In this document: positions 25,503-34,918 of the stretch, piece by piece
Layout: every line of letters begins with the position of its first letter
Numbering within the stretch: the first letter of the stretch is position 1
Source: Hydrogenophaga sp.
GTDB taxonomy: Bacteria > Pseudomonadota > Gammaproteobacteria > Burkholderiales > Burkholderiaceae_C
Direction: 5' to 3'
DNA length: 38,465 nucleotides
Assembly: GCA_030653975.1 (NCBI GenBank)
Contig: JAURYH010000012.1
Location: 1-38,465, forward strand
Position numbers and translations under genes: made by a program
Notes under the pieces: generated by a model
Told to the model about the DNA's origin: nothing
Database searches by the model: none
The model's input: the letters and a program-made list of their open reading frames with translations, nothing else

Positions 25503-26870
25503 ATGGCCTGGAACGTTCCCGGCACGCTGCTGCGCGCGCTGGCCTGCGTGGCGCTGGCCGCCGGGGTCCACCAGATCACGCCCGGACCCGAGACCCTGCG
25601 CGCCGGCCTGGCCCTGTTCGCGCTGATCGGTGGGCTGTGGGTGACCCAGGCGCTGCACCTGAGCGTGACCGCCCTGCTGGTGCCGCTGCTGGCGGTGGCG
25701 GCGGGCCTGATGGGCTTTCGCGAGGCCCTGGCTTCGTTTGCCCACCCGATCATCTTTCTTTTCCTCGGCGGCTTCGCGCTGGCCGCCGCGCTGCAGCGGC
25801 AGGGGCTGGACCGTGCGCTGGCGCTCGCCGTGCTGCGCCTGGCCGCCGGGCGCCGGGCACTGGCGGTGGCCCTGCTGTTCGGCCTGACCGCGCTGCTCTC
25901 GATGTGGATCAGCAACACCGCCACCGCGGCCATGGTGCTGCCGATGGCGCTCGGACTCTTGCGCGAAGACGAAAGCGACCGTGGCGATGCGAGTGGCATC
26001 GGCCCGCGCGAAAAAGTGTTCGTGCTGCTGGGCGTGGCCTACAGCGCCAGCATCGGGGGCATTGGCACCCTGGTGGGCAGCCCGCCCAACGCCATCGCCG
26101 CTGCCCAGGCCGGCATCGGCTTTGCCGAATGGATGCGTTTCGGGGTGCCGCTGGTCCTGCTGCTGCTGCCCCTGATGGTGGCCGTGCTCTACGGCCTGCT
26201 TCGGCCGCGCCTCGGTGGACGCTTGAAGCTGGCGGATGAGCCCTTTGAATGGACGCCCGGACGGCGCACCACGCTGGTCATCTTCGGGCTCACCGCCGCC
26301 GGCTGGATGGCCGCCGAGCCGCTGGGCCGCGCACTGGGCATCGCCGCCGACATGGACAGCTGGGTCGCCGTGGCGGCCATCGTCGCGCTGGTGGCCAGCC
26401 GGGTGATGGACTGGCCGACCATCGAGCGCCAGACGCACTGGGGCGTGCTGTTGCTGTTCGGGGGCGGTCTGGCGCTCAGCCAGGTGATGCAGGTCAGCGG
26501 CGCCAGCCGTTTTCTCGCCGACGGGCTGGTGGCGGCCATGCATGGCGCGTCCACGCTGTGGCTGCTGCTCGGGGTGGTGAGCTTCGTGGTCTTTCTCACC
26601 GAGCTGGTCAGCAACACCGCCAGTGCCGCGCTGATGGTGCCGATCTTCCTCGGCGTGGCGCAGGCGCTCGGCCTGCCCGCGCCGCTGCTCGCGGCCGCGA
26701 TCGCGGTGGCGGCATCGTGTGCCTTCATGCTGCCGGTGGCCACGCCGCCCAACGCCATCGTCTTTGCCACAGACCAGGTGCCGCAGGCCACCATGATGCG
26801 CTGCGGCCTGGTGCTCAACCTGGTCTGCATCACCGTGATCGTGGTCCTGGCTTCGGTGGTGTATTCATGA
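25503..26870 (+). CDS. DASS/SLC13-family sodium-coupled anion transporter
   Basis: The protein has 455 residues and 11 or so hydrophobic helices. The two inverted halves each carry the family signature SNT: MWISNTATAAMVLPMA and ELVSNTASAALMVPIF. Each half also has a Pro-Pro-Asn loop, GTLVGSPPNAIAA and VATPPNAIVFATD, which binds the carboxylate or sulphate and Na+. Substrates in the family are dicarboxylates, citrate or sulphate; the sequence alone does not tell which. It starts one base after the Usp stop codon and overlaps the next gene as ATGA. Confidence 0.85.
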   Translation: MAWNVPGTLLRALACVALAAGVHQITPGPETLRAGLALFALIGGLWVTQALHLSVTALLVPLLAVAAGLMGFREALASFAHPIIFLFLGGFALAAALQRQGLDRALALAVLRLAAGRRALAVALLFGLTALLSMWISNTATAAMVLPMALGLLREDESDRGDASGIGPREKVFVLLGVAYSASIGGIGTLVGSPPNAIAAAQAGIGFAEWMRFGVPLVLLLLPLMVAVLYGLLRPRLGGRLKLADEPFEWTPGRRTTLVIFGLTAAGWMAAEPLGRALGIAADMDSWVAVAAIVALVASRVMDWPTIERQTHWGVLLLFGGGLALSQVMQVSGASRFLADGLVAAMHGASTLWLLLGVVSFVVFLTELVSNTASAALMVPIFLGVAQALGLPAPLLAAAIAVAASCAFMLPVATPPNAIVFATDQVPQATMMRCGLVLNLVCITVIVVLASVVYS

Positions 26871-28456
26871 ACGCCGCCTGGCAATCGCTGAGCCTGCTGG
26901 CGGGTGGACTCGGCCTGTTCCTGCTGGGCATGGGCATGATGACCGATGGCCTCAAGCAGGCCGCAGGCCAGGCGCTGCACAACATCCTCGCCAGCGCCAC
27001 CCGCACCCGCTGGCACGCGCTCGGCTCGGGGGCGCTGGTGACCACGATGGTGCAGTCGTCCAGCGCCGTCACGGTGGCCACCATCGGCTTCATCAATGCC
27101 GGCCTGCTGGGGCTGGCGCCTGCGCTGTGGGTGCTGTTCGGCGCCAACATCGGCTCCACCATGACCGGCTGGCTGGTGGCGCTGGTGGGGCTCAAGTTCA
27201 AGATCGAAGCGTTTGCGCTGCCGCTGGTGGGCATGGGCATGCTGATGCGCCTGACCGGGGCCAGTCAGCGCCGAGGGGCCATCGGTACCGCCGTGGCCGG
27301 CTTTGGCCTGCTGTTCCTCGGCATCGGCCTGTTGCAGGAATCGTTCAACGGCATCGCGGGGCAGATCGCCCTGCCCCAGGGTGACGACGCACAGACCGTG
27401 CTGGCACAAGTGGTCATCGGGATGCTGATGACGGTGCTGATGCAGTCGTCGGCGGCTTCGATGGCGATTGCCCTGACCGCCGCGCAAGGCGGTCTGCTCG
27501 ATGCCCAGGGGGCCGCGGCCGTGGTGATCGGCGCCAACATCGGCACCACCGTCACCGCGCTGCTGGCCGCCATTGGCGCCACACCCAATGCGCGCCGCGC
27601 CGCCGCCGCGCACGTGATCTTCAACCTCATCACCGCCAGCGTCGCGCTGGCGTTGCTGCCCTGGCTCATCGGTGCGCTGGCCAGCGCCCGCGAGGCGCTG
27701 GGCCTGTCCGCCGACCCGGCGGCCATGCTGGCCCTGTTTCACACCACCTTCAACGTGCTGGGTGTGGCCCTGATGTGGCCGCTGGCCGACGGGCTCACAC
27801 GCTGGCTGCTGCAGCGCTTTCGCGCCCGCGAGGAAGACGAAGCGCAGCCGCGTTACCTGGACGACAACGTGCTGGCCGTCCCGGCCCTGGCGCTGGACGC
27901 GCTGGAGCGCGAGGTGGCGCGCTTTGGCCAGCTGTGTGTGCGCATTGCGGGCGCGGTGCTCACGGGGGCGGCGCCGGTGGCGCTGGTGGGCGACCGCACC
28001 GCCATGACACAGCTCGACGCGGCCGTGGAGTCTTTTGTCGAGCGCCTGAGCCGCTCGACGCTGTCAAAAGCCGCCAGCGAGCGCCTGGCCGAGCTGCTGC
28101 GAATCCACCGCTATTTCAAGACCTGCGCGGACCAGGCACAGACCGCGGCACCGTTGCGGGCCCCCGAAGACCCGTCCCTGGCGGCCCACCAGCAGGCCTT
28201 TGTGGCGGCGCTGCAGCGTCTTTTTGCGCTGCACGACACCGGCCCCGAAGCCAACGGCGGCACGCCCGAAGTCGATGGGGTCCCCATGGAACTGGCCTAC
28301 CAGAACCTCAAGGCCGCGGTGCTGGTGGCTGCGGCAGCGGGCGCCCTGCCGCTGTCGCGCATGGAAACGTCGCTCGGCCAGTACAGTGCACTGCGCCGCG
28401 CGGCCCAGCAGGCAGCCAAGGCGCGGGAGCACCTGCATCTCAAACGCGCCGCCTGA
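26867..28456 (+). CDS. Na/Pi cotransporter II-family protein with PhoU-like tail (YjbB/NptA type)
   Basis: The protein has 529 residues. The membrane half contains the two inverted QSS motifs of the family: TMVQSSSAVTVATIGFINAG and LMQSSAASMAIALTAAQGG. Each is followed by a GANIG segment (FGANIGSTMTGW and IGANIGTTVTALL). After about residue 320 a soluble helical region (ALDALEREVARFGQL and beyond) resembles PhoU. Such proteins move phosphate with sodium or export excess phosphate. It is the last gene of the four-gene operon, and its start overlaps the DASS stop. Confidence 0.85.
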   Translation: MNAAWQSLSLLAGGLGLFLLGMGMMTDGLKQAAGQALHNILASATRTRWHALGSGALVTTMVQSSSAVTVATIGFINAGLLGLAPALWVLFGANIGSTMTGWLVALVGLKFKIEAFALPLVGMGMLMRLTGASQRRGAIGTAVAGFGLLFLGIGLLQESFNGIAGQIALPQGDDAQTVLAQVVIGMLMTVLMQSSAASMAIALTAAQGGLLDAQGAAAVVIGANIGTTVTALLAAIGATPNARRAAAAHVIFNLITASVALALLPWLIGALASAREALGLSADPAAMLALFHTTFNVLGVALMWPLADGLTRWLLQRFRAREEDEAQPRYLDDNVLAVPALALDALEREVARFGQLCVRIAGAVLTGAAPVALVGDRTAMTQLDAAVESFVERLSRSTLSKAASERLAELLRIHRYFKTCADQAQTAAPLRAPEDPSLAAHQQAFVAALQRLFALHDTGPEANGGTPEVDGVPMELAYQNLKAAVLVAAAAGALPLSRMETSLGQYSALRRAAQQAAKAREHLHLKRAA

Positions 28457-28491
28457 GAGGCCCACACCGGGGCGCTTTCGCCGCGGGTGCG

Positions 28492-29826
28492 TCATGGCTG
28501 CGCGCTGACGCGCCAGACCACGTTGCCCACGTCGTCGGCCACCAGCAGCGCACCCAGCGCATCCATCGCCACGCCCACCGGCCGGCCCTGGGCCTCGCCC
28601 GCCGCATTGAGAAAGCCCCCCAGCACATCCCGCGCCGGCCCGGCCGGCTGGCCGCCGCTGAACGGCACGTGCACCACCTTGTAGCCGCTGTGCGGGCGGC
28701 GGTTCCAGGAGCCGTGCTGGCCGATGAACATGCCGTTGATGAACGGCGCGGGCAGTCGGCTGCCGGCGGATGAGGCCAGGCCCAGGGGTGCGACGTGCGC
28801 GCCCAGCGCGAAGTCCGGCACCACGGCCGCGGCCACCTTGTCGGGCGCGGACGGGGCGACGCGCGTATCCACACGCTGGCCGTAGTAGCTGTAGGGCCAG
28901 CCGTAGAAGGCGCCATCGCGCACCGAGGTGAGGTAGTCGGGCACCAGGTCGCTGCCGAGTCCGTCGCGCTCGTTGACCACGGTCCAGAGCGTGCGGCCGC
29001 TGGCGTCCCAGGCCATGCCGACCGGGTTGCGCAGGCCCGAAGCGAAGACGCGGTGCGCGCCGCTGCGGATGTCCACCTCCCAGATCGCGGCCCGGCCTTC
29101 TTCGGCCGCCATGCCGTTCTCACCGATGTTGCTGTTCGACCCCACACCGACGTAGAGGCGCTGGCCATCCGGACTGGCAAGCAGGCTCTTGGTCCAGTGG
29201 TGGTTGATCGGCCCGCCGGGCAGGTCCAGCAGCGGGGTGCCGGATGCGCTGATGGCCGTGTCGCCACGGCGGTAGGGAAAGACCAGCACCGCGTCGGCGT
29301 TGGCAACCAAAAGCTGCTCGCCCACCATCGCCATGCCGAAGGGTGAATTCAAGCCGCTCAGCAACACCGAACGCAGGTCCGCGACACCGTCGCCATCGGT
29401 GTCGCGCAGCAGGGTGATGCGGTTGGCGCTGGGCACGGCCGCGCCCGCGCGTTTCATCACCAGACCCATCAGCCAGGCCTTGATGCCCTTGGGCGCGTCT
29501 GCTTTCTGGGGGGCGCTGGTTTCGGCGACCAGCACGTCGCCGTTGGGCAGCACCAGCAACCAGCGCGGGTGGTCCAGGTCGCGGGCAAAAGCCTGCACCC
29601 GCAGACCCCGCGCGGGGGTGGGCATGACGCCATCCGGCCAGCCCCGCGCCGGCGCGATGTTCACCGTGGGGATCCATGCCCGGCTGGGGGTGGGCAAGGC
29701 CGGGTTGTTGCCGGAGCCCTCGGCGATGGTGAAACGGGCGGGCTCGGCGCAGGCGCCCAGCGCCAGCAGCGCGGCGGTGCCGGTCGCTGCCCACGCAGCG
29801 CGGACCGTGGAATTCGTGTCGGTCAT
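28492..29826 (-). CDS. PQQ-type sorbosone/glucose dehydrogenase family lipoprotein
   Basis: The protein has 444 residues. The N-terminus ends its signal with LALGACAE (Cys26), so it is lipid-anchored. The body is a six-bladed beta-propeller of the L-sorbosone dehydrogenase type. Visible blade elements are HPRWLLVLPNGDVLVAETS, the Ca-binding-like RDTDGDGVADLR, the GPINHHWTKSLL histidines, GLRNPVGMAWD, DGAFYGWPYSYYG and FIGQHGSWNRRP. The family oxidises aldoses or aldehydes in the periplasm using PQQ; many members have lost activity, and no PQQ synthesis gene is in view. It converges on the end of the Na/Pi gene. Confidence 0.85.
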   Translation of the reverse strand: MTDTNSTVRAAWAATGTAALLALGACAEPARFTIAEGSGNNPALPTPSRAWIPTVNIAPARGWPDGVMPTPARGLRVQAFARDLDHPRWLLVLPNGDVLVAETSAPQKADAPKGIKAWLMGLVMKRAGAAVPSANRITLLRDTDGDGVADLRSVLLSGLNSPFGMAMVGEQLLVANADAVLVFPYRRGDTAISASGTPLLDLPGGPINHHWTKSLLASPDGQRLYVGVGSNSNIGENGMAAEEGRAAIWEVDIRSGAHRVFASGLRNPVGMAWDASGRTLWTVVNERDGLGSDLVPDYLTSVRDGAFYGWPYSYYGQRVDTRVAPSAPDKVAAAVVPDFALGAHVAPLGLASSAGSRLPAPFINGMFIGQHGSWNRRPHSGYKVVHVPFSGGQPAGPARDVLGGFLNAAGEAQGRPVGVAMDALGALLVADDVGNVVWRVSAQP

Positions 29827-29964
29827 GGCGTGTCCTGGTTCGTCTTCTCAAGGGTCCCATGGCGGGGTCGGCGCATGGCAGCGCCGCCGTGAGCGCAATG
29901 TCCCACCCGGGGTCGTTCACGTCGGTGCGGTAGCGAACCTCCGGACCAACCGACCTGCCCCGCC

Positions 29965-30004
29965 ATGAAAAAGGGCTGCAACCCCTCGGCTGCAGCCCTT
30001 GTTT
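29965..30004 (-). terminator. Rho-independent terminator of the PRC-barrel gene
   Basis: AAGGGCTGCA (29971-29980) and TGCAGCCCTT (29991-30000) form a perfect ten-pair stem. On the minus strand the stem is followed by a run of T residues, which fits termination of the leftward gene. Confidence 0.85.
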
Positions 30005-30021
30005 CATTCAGCAGATCCGGA

Positions 30022-30438
30022 TCAGACGCGGCCGTCCGAATACGGCGTCACGCCGTAGTAATCGTGGATTTCCTTGCTCCAGGTCGCATCGGCCATGTCG
30101 GGCCACTGGTCCTTGTCGAAACCGGGCGCGTTTTCCAGCCGGTCCTTCTCGACGTCGAGCACAAAACGCTTGTTGACGGTGTCCAGCGTCAGGGCGCTCC
30201 AGGGCACGGCAAACAGCTTGTCGCCCATCCCCAGGAAACCGCCGTACGACAGCACCGCGTAGGCCACCCGGCCGGTGCCCATGTCGAGCATGATTTCCTT
30301 GATGTCGCCCAGGTCTTCGTCCTTGCGGTTGTAGACGTCGTTGCCGTCGAGCGTGTTCGCGCCCATCAGACCGGGGCCGGGGCCGCCGTCGGTCCGGTTC
30401 CTGTACATGCCGTAGGTGTCTTGCTCTTGGTAGTTCAT
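30022..30438 (-). CDS. PRC-barrel domain protein
   Basis: The protein has 138 residues, is soluble and has no signal. The PRC-barrel strands are DVYNRKDEDLGDIKEIMLDMGTGRVAYAVLSYGG and KLFAVPWSAL, followed by an acidic tail region and YGVTPYSDGRV. Stand-alone PRC-barrel proteins are often stress induced; their partners are poorly known. The AAGGATC ribosome-binding site lies just upstream. A perfect 18-base palindrome at 30472-30489 lies 34 bases before the start, so the gene probably has its own regulated promoter. Confidence 0.85.
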   Translation of the reverse strand: MNYQEQDTYGMYRNRTDGGPGPGLMGANTLDGNDVYNRKDEDLGDIKEIMLDMGTGRVAYAVLSYGGFLGMGDKLFAVPWSALTLDTVNKRFVLDVEKDRLENAPGFDKDQWPDMADATWSKEIHDYYGVTPYSDGRV

Positions 30439-30471
30439 GGTGATCCTTTGTGATGCCAGCACGACCGTTGG

Positions 30472-30489
30472 TGTGTGCAGGTGCACACA
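30472..30489. promoter_or_regulatory. perfect palindrome TGTGTGCA-GG-TGCACACA
   Basis: Eight-base perfect arms flank a two-base centre. It lies in the 5' region of the PRC-barrel gene and is a candidate operator or mRNA hairpin; the binding protein is unknown. Confidence 0.45.
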
Positions 30490-30572
30490 ACCCGATGCTG
30501 GAACGTCACCATAGACAGCGCATCGGTGCCGGTCTGTGCAGCAGCGCACACGCCGCGAACGGCGGCGCCCGC

Positions 30573-31619
30573 CTACACCTCCAGCACGCCTTCGACATAC
30601 AGCTTGCGCACCAGCACCATCGCCACCACCATCAGCGGCGATGCGAGGATCACCCCCGGCAGGCCAAACAGCAGACCGAAGATGACGGCCGCCGTGATGC
30701 CCAGCACCGGCGGCAGCTCCACCGCCCAGCGCTGCACCAGCGGCATCAGCAGATTGCCCTCGATCTGCTGGATCACCACACACAGGATCGCCACGTACAG
30801 CGCCAGCTCCGGCCCCTGCATGAAGGCCAGCAGCACCGCCAGCACGCCCGACGCGATCGGACCGAAGAACGGGATGAACGCCAGCGCGCCGGCCAGCAGA
30901 CCCAGCGTCAGCGCCAGCGGCAGGCCCAGCAAGGCCAGGCCGATGGCCGTGGACGTGCCCACGAACAGCATCGAGATGCCCTGACCGAGCAGCCAGCGCG
31001 ACAGCGCGTATCCGCTGGCGAGCAGCGCCTCGTCCACGCGGCCGCGGTAGGCCGGCGGCACCAGCCGCAACAGGCCTTCGCGGTACAGCACCGGGTCGGC
31101 CGCGAGGTACACCCCCACCACCAGCACCAGGCCGATACCGCCCACGGCACTCAGGGCCTGGGTCGCCGCCACGGCCACGCTGGCCCAGGGCACATCGTCC
31201 GCGTTCGTGCCGCGCCACACCTTCCAGAGCGCCTCACCGATGGTGCGTTCGCGGGCCCAGCTGATCAGCGTGGACAGCGCCTTGGGCAGCTTGCGGGCCA
31301 GGTCGTCGAACTGCGCCACCAGGCGGTCACCGACCAGCCAGGAACCGAGCGTGATCACCACCACCGCCAGCGCAACCGCCAGCGCAACCGCCAGCCGCGG
31401 CGACAGGCGCAGGTAGCGCCCCAGCGGCTGGGCCAGGGCGTGCAGGGCCACCGCGACGATGACCGCCCCGAAGAGCATCAGCAACAGGTCCGACAGGCGG
31501 AACGCCAGCAGCACCAGCACGCCCAGAAACAGAACCAGGGCCATGGGCCGGATGTAGCCCATGCGCGCCGGTGTGGTCGCCTTCAGCGCTGGAAGAGGGA
31601 TGTCGGTGCGTGGGTTCAT
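30573..31619 (-). CDS. AI-2E family transporter (PerM/YdiK-like)
   Basis: The protein has 348 residues and about eight hydrophobic segments. Features of the family are the early LFLGVLVLLAFRLSDLLLMLFGAVIVAVAL helices, a soluble segment with ARKLPKALSTLI, and the C-terminal FIPFFGPIASGVLAV and QIEGNLLMPLVQ motifs. Members include putative autoinducer-2 exporters and Na+/H+ antiporters, so the true substrate is uncertain. The gene stands between the PRC-barrel and Hsp70 genes on the same strand, with 100 to 150-base gaps. Confidence 0.85.
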   Translation of the reverse strand: MNPRTDIPLPALKATTPARMGYIRPMALVLFLGVLVLLAFRLSDLLLMLFGAVIVAVALHALAQPLGRYLRLSPRLAVALAVALAVVVITLGSWLVGDRLVAQFDDLARKLPKALSTLISWARERTIGEALWKVWRGTNADDVPWASVAVAATQALSAVGGIGLVLVVGVYLAADPVLYREGLLRLVPPAYRGRVDEALLASGYALSRWLLGQGISMLFVGTSTAIGLALLGLPLALTLGLLAGALAFIPFFGPIASGVLAVLLAFMQGPELALYVAILCVVIQQIEGNLLMPLVQRWAVELPPVLGITAAVIFGLLFGLPGVILASPLMVVAMVLVRKLYVEGVLEV

Positions 31620-31731
31620 GGGCGCGTTTTCTGGATGGGCAAACGGGGTCTTGCCGCAGTTTGCGGCATCCACCCGCGGCTGTCTGTCTGCCAGCGCACC
31701 CAGCGACCGCGATCGCGGCGCCGAAACCCGA

Positions 31732-32988
31732 TCAGCCGCGGCTGTAGGCCAGGCCCGAGGCCACGCCGCCAAACAGGTCGCCCACCACCAGTTCCACGCC
31801 CGCGAACTCGGCCTGCAGCGCCTGCTGGAACGGGCGCAGGGCCGACGATCCGCCGGTGAGGTAGATGGCGTCCAGCGCGCCATCGCTCAGCCCCGCGCGC
31901 TGCACGCACTCGCGCGCGCAGGCCACCGTGCGCGCCAGCAGGGCCGCCAGGTGATCGCGCATGTCGGCCGGTGTGAGCGAAGCGCTCAGCCCGGCTTCGA
32001 CGAAAGACAGCTCGACCGCCGCTGGCGCGTCGTCCTGCGAACAGCGGATCTTGGCCAGCTCCACCTCGTGGGCGATGTGGTGGCCGTCGTGGTGCCTGAG
32101 CACCTTCATGAGCCGCTCGTGCAGGCGCGGGTCGGTGTAGTTGACACGCAGCGACTGCGCCTGGCTCATCGCCCGGGGCAGGTAGAGCCACTGGATCAGG
32201 TGCCAGGTGGAGAGGTCGAAAAAGACCCGGCTGGGCACCTCGCGCTGCTGCGGCCCCAGATGGCGGTGGCCCAGCAGCGGCATCACCCGCTCCAGGCTGA
32301 GCTTCTGGTCGAAGTCGGTGCCGCCGATGTGCACGCCGGTCGTCGCCAGCACGTCGCCGCTGCGGTCGGCCCGCGCCGTGCGGTCCGGCCCCAGGCGCAC
32401 GACGGTGAAGTCCGAGGTGCCGCCACCCAGGTCGACCACCAGCACCGTGGCCTCGCGGGTCAGCCGCCGCTCGTAGTCCAGCGCCGCGGCGATCGGCTCC
32501 AGCTGGAACAACACCTCGTCAAAGCCGACCGACATCGCGGCTTCGTGCAGCGAGCGCTGGGCCAGGGCATCGCGCTCGGGGTCGTCGTCGACAAAATGCA
32601 CCGGCCGCCCCATCACCACGCGCGAAGGCGCCTCGCCCAGCGCCCGGTCGGCGCGGTCGCGCAGCTCCGACAGGAACGTGGCCACGATGTCCTGGAAACT
32701 GATCTGCTGGTGGTTGACCTCGGTCTTCTCCTGCAGCAGCGGGCTGCCCAGCAGGCTCTTGAGCGAACGCATCAGGCGGCCCTCGGTGCCGCTCAGGTAC
32801 TGCGCCACCGCGTCGCGGCCAAAGTGCGTGAGGTGGTCCTCGGCGTTGAAGAACACGGCGGTGGGCATGGCCAGCGCCTCGCCCTCCAGCGGAATCAGGC
32901 GCGCAAGCCCCCCGGGTTCGGCCCAGGACACCGCCGAATTGGAGGTGCCAAAGTCGATACCAAGGGTGCCGTGGGGCGAAGGGGTCAT
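31732..32988 (-). CDS. YegD-like Hsp70-family ATPase
   Basis: The protein has 418 residues. It contains the actin-like ATPase signatures GIDFGTSNSAVSW (phosphate 1), VVDLGGGTSDFTVV (phosphate 2) and IYLTGGSSALRPF (adenosine). It lacks a substrate-binding domain and J-protein partners, as in E. coli YegD. An insertion after GGTDFDQKL with HLGPQQREVPSRVFFDLSTWH is typical of this subgroup. The cellular role is unknown. It is divergent from the Tim44-domain gene, with a 250-base gap that must hold both promoters. Confidence 0.85.
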   Translation of the reverse strand: MTPSPHGTLGIDFGTSNSAVSWAEPGGLARLIPLEGEALAMPTAVFFNAEDHLTHFGRDAVAQYLSGTEGRLMRSLKSLLGSPLLQEKTEVNHQQISFQDIVATFLSELRDRADRALGEAPSRVVMGRPVHFVDDDPERDALAQRSLHEAAMSVGFDEVLFQLEPIAAALDYERRLTREATVLVVDLGGGTSDFTVVRLGPDRTARADRSGDVLATTGVHIGGTDFDQKLSLERVMPLLGHRHLGPQQREVPSRVFFDLSTWHLIQWLYLPRAMSQAQSLRVNYTDPRLHERLMKVLRHHDGHHIAHEVELAKIRCSQDDAPAAVELSFVEAGLSASLTPADMRDHLAALLARTVACARECVQRAGLSDGALDAIYLTGGSSALRPFQQALQAEFAGVELVVGDLFGGVASGLAYSRG

Positions 32989-33238
32989 GGGAGAACAGGG
33001 AGAAGACGGAGGGCCGGCACACGGGGCTCGGCGAGGCGGGCCGGAAGAACACCCCGCCCGAAAGAGCGGCGATTTTGCCAGCTTGCGGGTCGCATGCGCC
33101 CCCCGCCCGACACGGCCACACCGCCAGAGGCCTCAACCATCCCGTTTTATCGAATGAATGCTCTCTCTATTTCTGCTTTTTATTGATTCACAAAGCCCCT
33201 AAACTCTCGCCGTTCCATTCCCTTTTGCCGGAGACCCC

Positions 33239-34171
33239 ATGAAAAAGACCCTTTCCCTGCTGGCCATGGTATTTGCCATCGGCCTGTCTTCCGTGGCCAT
33301 GGACGCCGAAGCCCGGCGCATCGGTGGCGGCAAGTCCTTTGGCATGCAGCGCCAGAGCGCCCCGCCCGCCAAAGCCCCCAACGCCACGCCGGCACAGACA
33401 CCCGCCAACGCCGCAGCGCCCGCCGCCGCAGGCGCACCCGCTGCCGCCGCCGCGTCCACCCGCAGCAAGTGGATGGGCCCGATCGCCGGCCTCGCCGCCG
33501 GCCTGGGCCTGGCCGCCCTCGCCTCGCACCTCGGTTTTGGCGAAGGCATGGCCAACATGCTGATGATCGGCCTGCTGGTCGTGGCCGCGTTCGCCGCCTT
33601 CCGCTTCTTCATGGCCAAACGCGCCGCCTCACAAGGCGGTGGCGCGGCCTACGCCGGAGCGGGCGCGGGTGCCGGCAACGCGGGCAACAACGCCTTCCGC
33701 ATGCCCTCGACCCCATCCGGCAACGGCGGCACGGGCTTCAGCCAGGGCGGCTCCATGATCGGTTCCGCCCTCGGTGGTCAGCCGCAAACGGCCAGCGCCA
33801 TCCCGGCCGACTTTGACGTGCCCGCCTTCGTGCGCAACGCCAAGGTCAACTTCATCCGCCTGCAGGCCGCCAACGACGCGGGCAACCTCGACGACATCCG
33901 CGCCTTCACGACGCCCGAAATGTTCGCCGAAATCCAGATGGACATCCGCGAACGCAACGGCGCCACGCAGGAAACCCGCGTGCTCGAGCTCGAAGCGAGC
34001 GTGCTGGAAGTGGCCGAAGAAGACGCCATCTATGTGGTCAGCACGCATTTCGCCGGCCGCGTGCAGGAAGACGGTGGCGACCCCGACACCATCGACGAAA
34101 TCTGGCACCTCACCAAGCCCCGCCAGGGCAACGGCGGCTGGGTGCTGGCCGGCATTCAACAAAGCGCCTGA
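33239..34171 (+). CDS. Tim44-like domain membrane protein
   Basis: The protein has 310 residues, with a GGAGAC ribosome-binding site. A signal-like start (LLAMVFAIGLSSVAMDAEARR) is followed by an Ala/Pro-rich linker, two membrane segments (IAGLAAGLGLAALA and MLMIGLLVVAAFAAFRFF), a Gly-rich stretch, and a C-terminal Tim44 domain from about residue 195 (FVRNAKVNFIRLQAAND through DEIWHLTKP). Bacterial members are related to the lipid/translocon-binding domain of mitochondrial Tim44 and MRPL45; their role is not settled. An efficient terminator follows. Confidence 0.85.
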   Translation: MKKTLSLLAMVFAIGLSSVAMDAEARRIGGGKSFGMQRQSAPPAKAPNATPAQTPANAAAPAAAGAPAAAAASTRSKWMGPIAGLAAGLGLAALASHLGFGEGMANMLMIGLLVVAAFAAFRFFMAKRAASQGGGAAYAGAGAGAGNAGNNAFRMPSTPSGNGGTGFSQGGSMIGSALGGQPQTASAIPADFDVPAFVRNAKVNFIRLQAANDAGNLDDIRAFTTPEMFAEIQMDIRERNGATQETRVLELEASVLEVAEEDAIYVVSTHFAGRVQEDGGDPDTIDEIWHLTKPRQGNGGWVLAGIQQSA

Positions 34172-34202
34172 TTCGCGCACACGTTCCCCGAACGCCTCAT
34201 TG

Positions 34203-34229
34203 CCCCGGCCAACGCGCCGGGGTTTTTTT
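34203..34229 (+). terminator. Rho-independent terminator of the Tim44-domain gene
   Basis: CCCCGGC and GCCGGGG form a seven-pair stem with the loop CAACGC, followed by seven T residues. Confidence 0.9.
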
Positions 34230-34492
34230 CGTCTGCCGTCATTGGATGCGCTTTATGGACAGGGGGCAACTGCTGCGCCATCCGCTCCTGCGGTGGGATA
34301 CGGCTCGGGCGATGCTGCGCCTGGAGATGGGAAAGGGCAAGACGGAAGCAGCAAGCTCAAAGGGCTCTACCGGCCATCTGCCGTCGTTCGCGGCCGGCCG
34401 ATGAACGGCAGGCCAACAACATCGCAGCAATCCTGCCCGCGCCGACAATGCGTTTTGCGCTGCACCGCGCGGCATCAAAAAGGGCCGACCCC

Positions 34493-34918
34493 ATGACCTT
34501 CCGTCCCGCCAATTTCGATCCGTCCATCGATCCCACGGCCGATCAGGTGCGCGCATTGCGTGATGCCGGCCCCGACGGCCCGGTGGTGATGCTCAATCTT
34601 CTGAAGTTCCGCGAGCAAGCGAACTACCCCGCAGGGTCTCCCCACGCGCCCTGTTCAGGTGCCGAGGCCTACCGCAGGTACCAGACGGCATTCGTGGAAA
34701 CCGTGGGCGACGTAAGCCATGCCGTGGTGGTATGGGAAGGGAAGATTGACAGACCCTTCATCGGCGATGCCAGCCAGGACTGGGACAAGTGCCTGCTGGT
34801 CCGCTACCCGAGCCGCCAGCACTTCCTCGCGATGATGGCCAACGCCGCGTACCGCGAGGCGCTGGTCCATCGCTACGCGGGCCTCGAGCGCACCATCCTC
34901 TTGCAGATGCAGGACTGA
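34493..34918 (+). CDS. DUF1330 domain protein
   Basis: The ORF encodes 141 residues. The ferredoxin-like DUF1330 pattern is seen: PVVMLNLLKFRE, a YRRYQTAFVETVG helix, VVWEGKIDRPFIGD and CLLVRYPSRQHFLAMMANAAYREALVHRYAGLERT. The family is related to dimeric alpha-beta barrel monooxygenase-like proteins; its function is not established. It is cytoplasmic. A weak AGGGCCG precedes the ATG. The 270 bases upstream hold only the terminator of the previous gene, and I see nothing else there. Confidence 0.8.
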   Translation: MTFRPANFDPSIDPTADQVRALRDAGPDGPVVMLNLLKFREQANYPAGSPHAPCSGAEAYRRYQTAFVETVGDVSHAVVVWEGKIDRPFIGDASQDWDKCLLVRYPSRQHFLAMMANAAYREALVHRYAGLERTILLQMQD

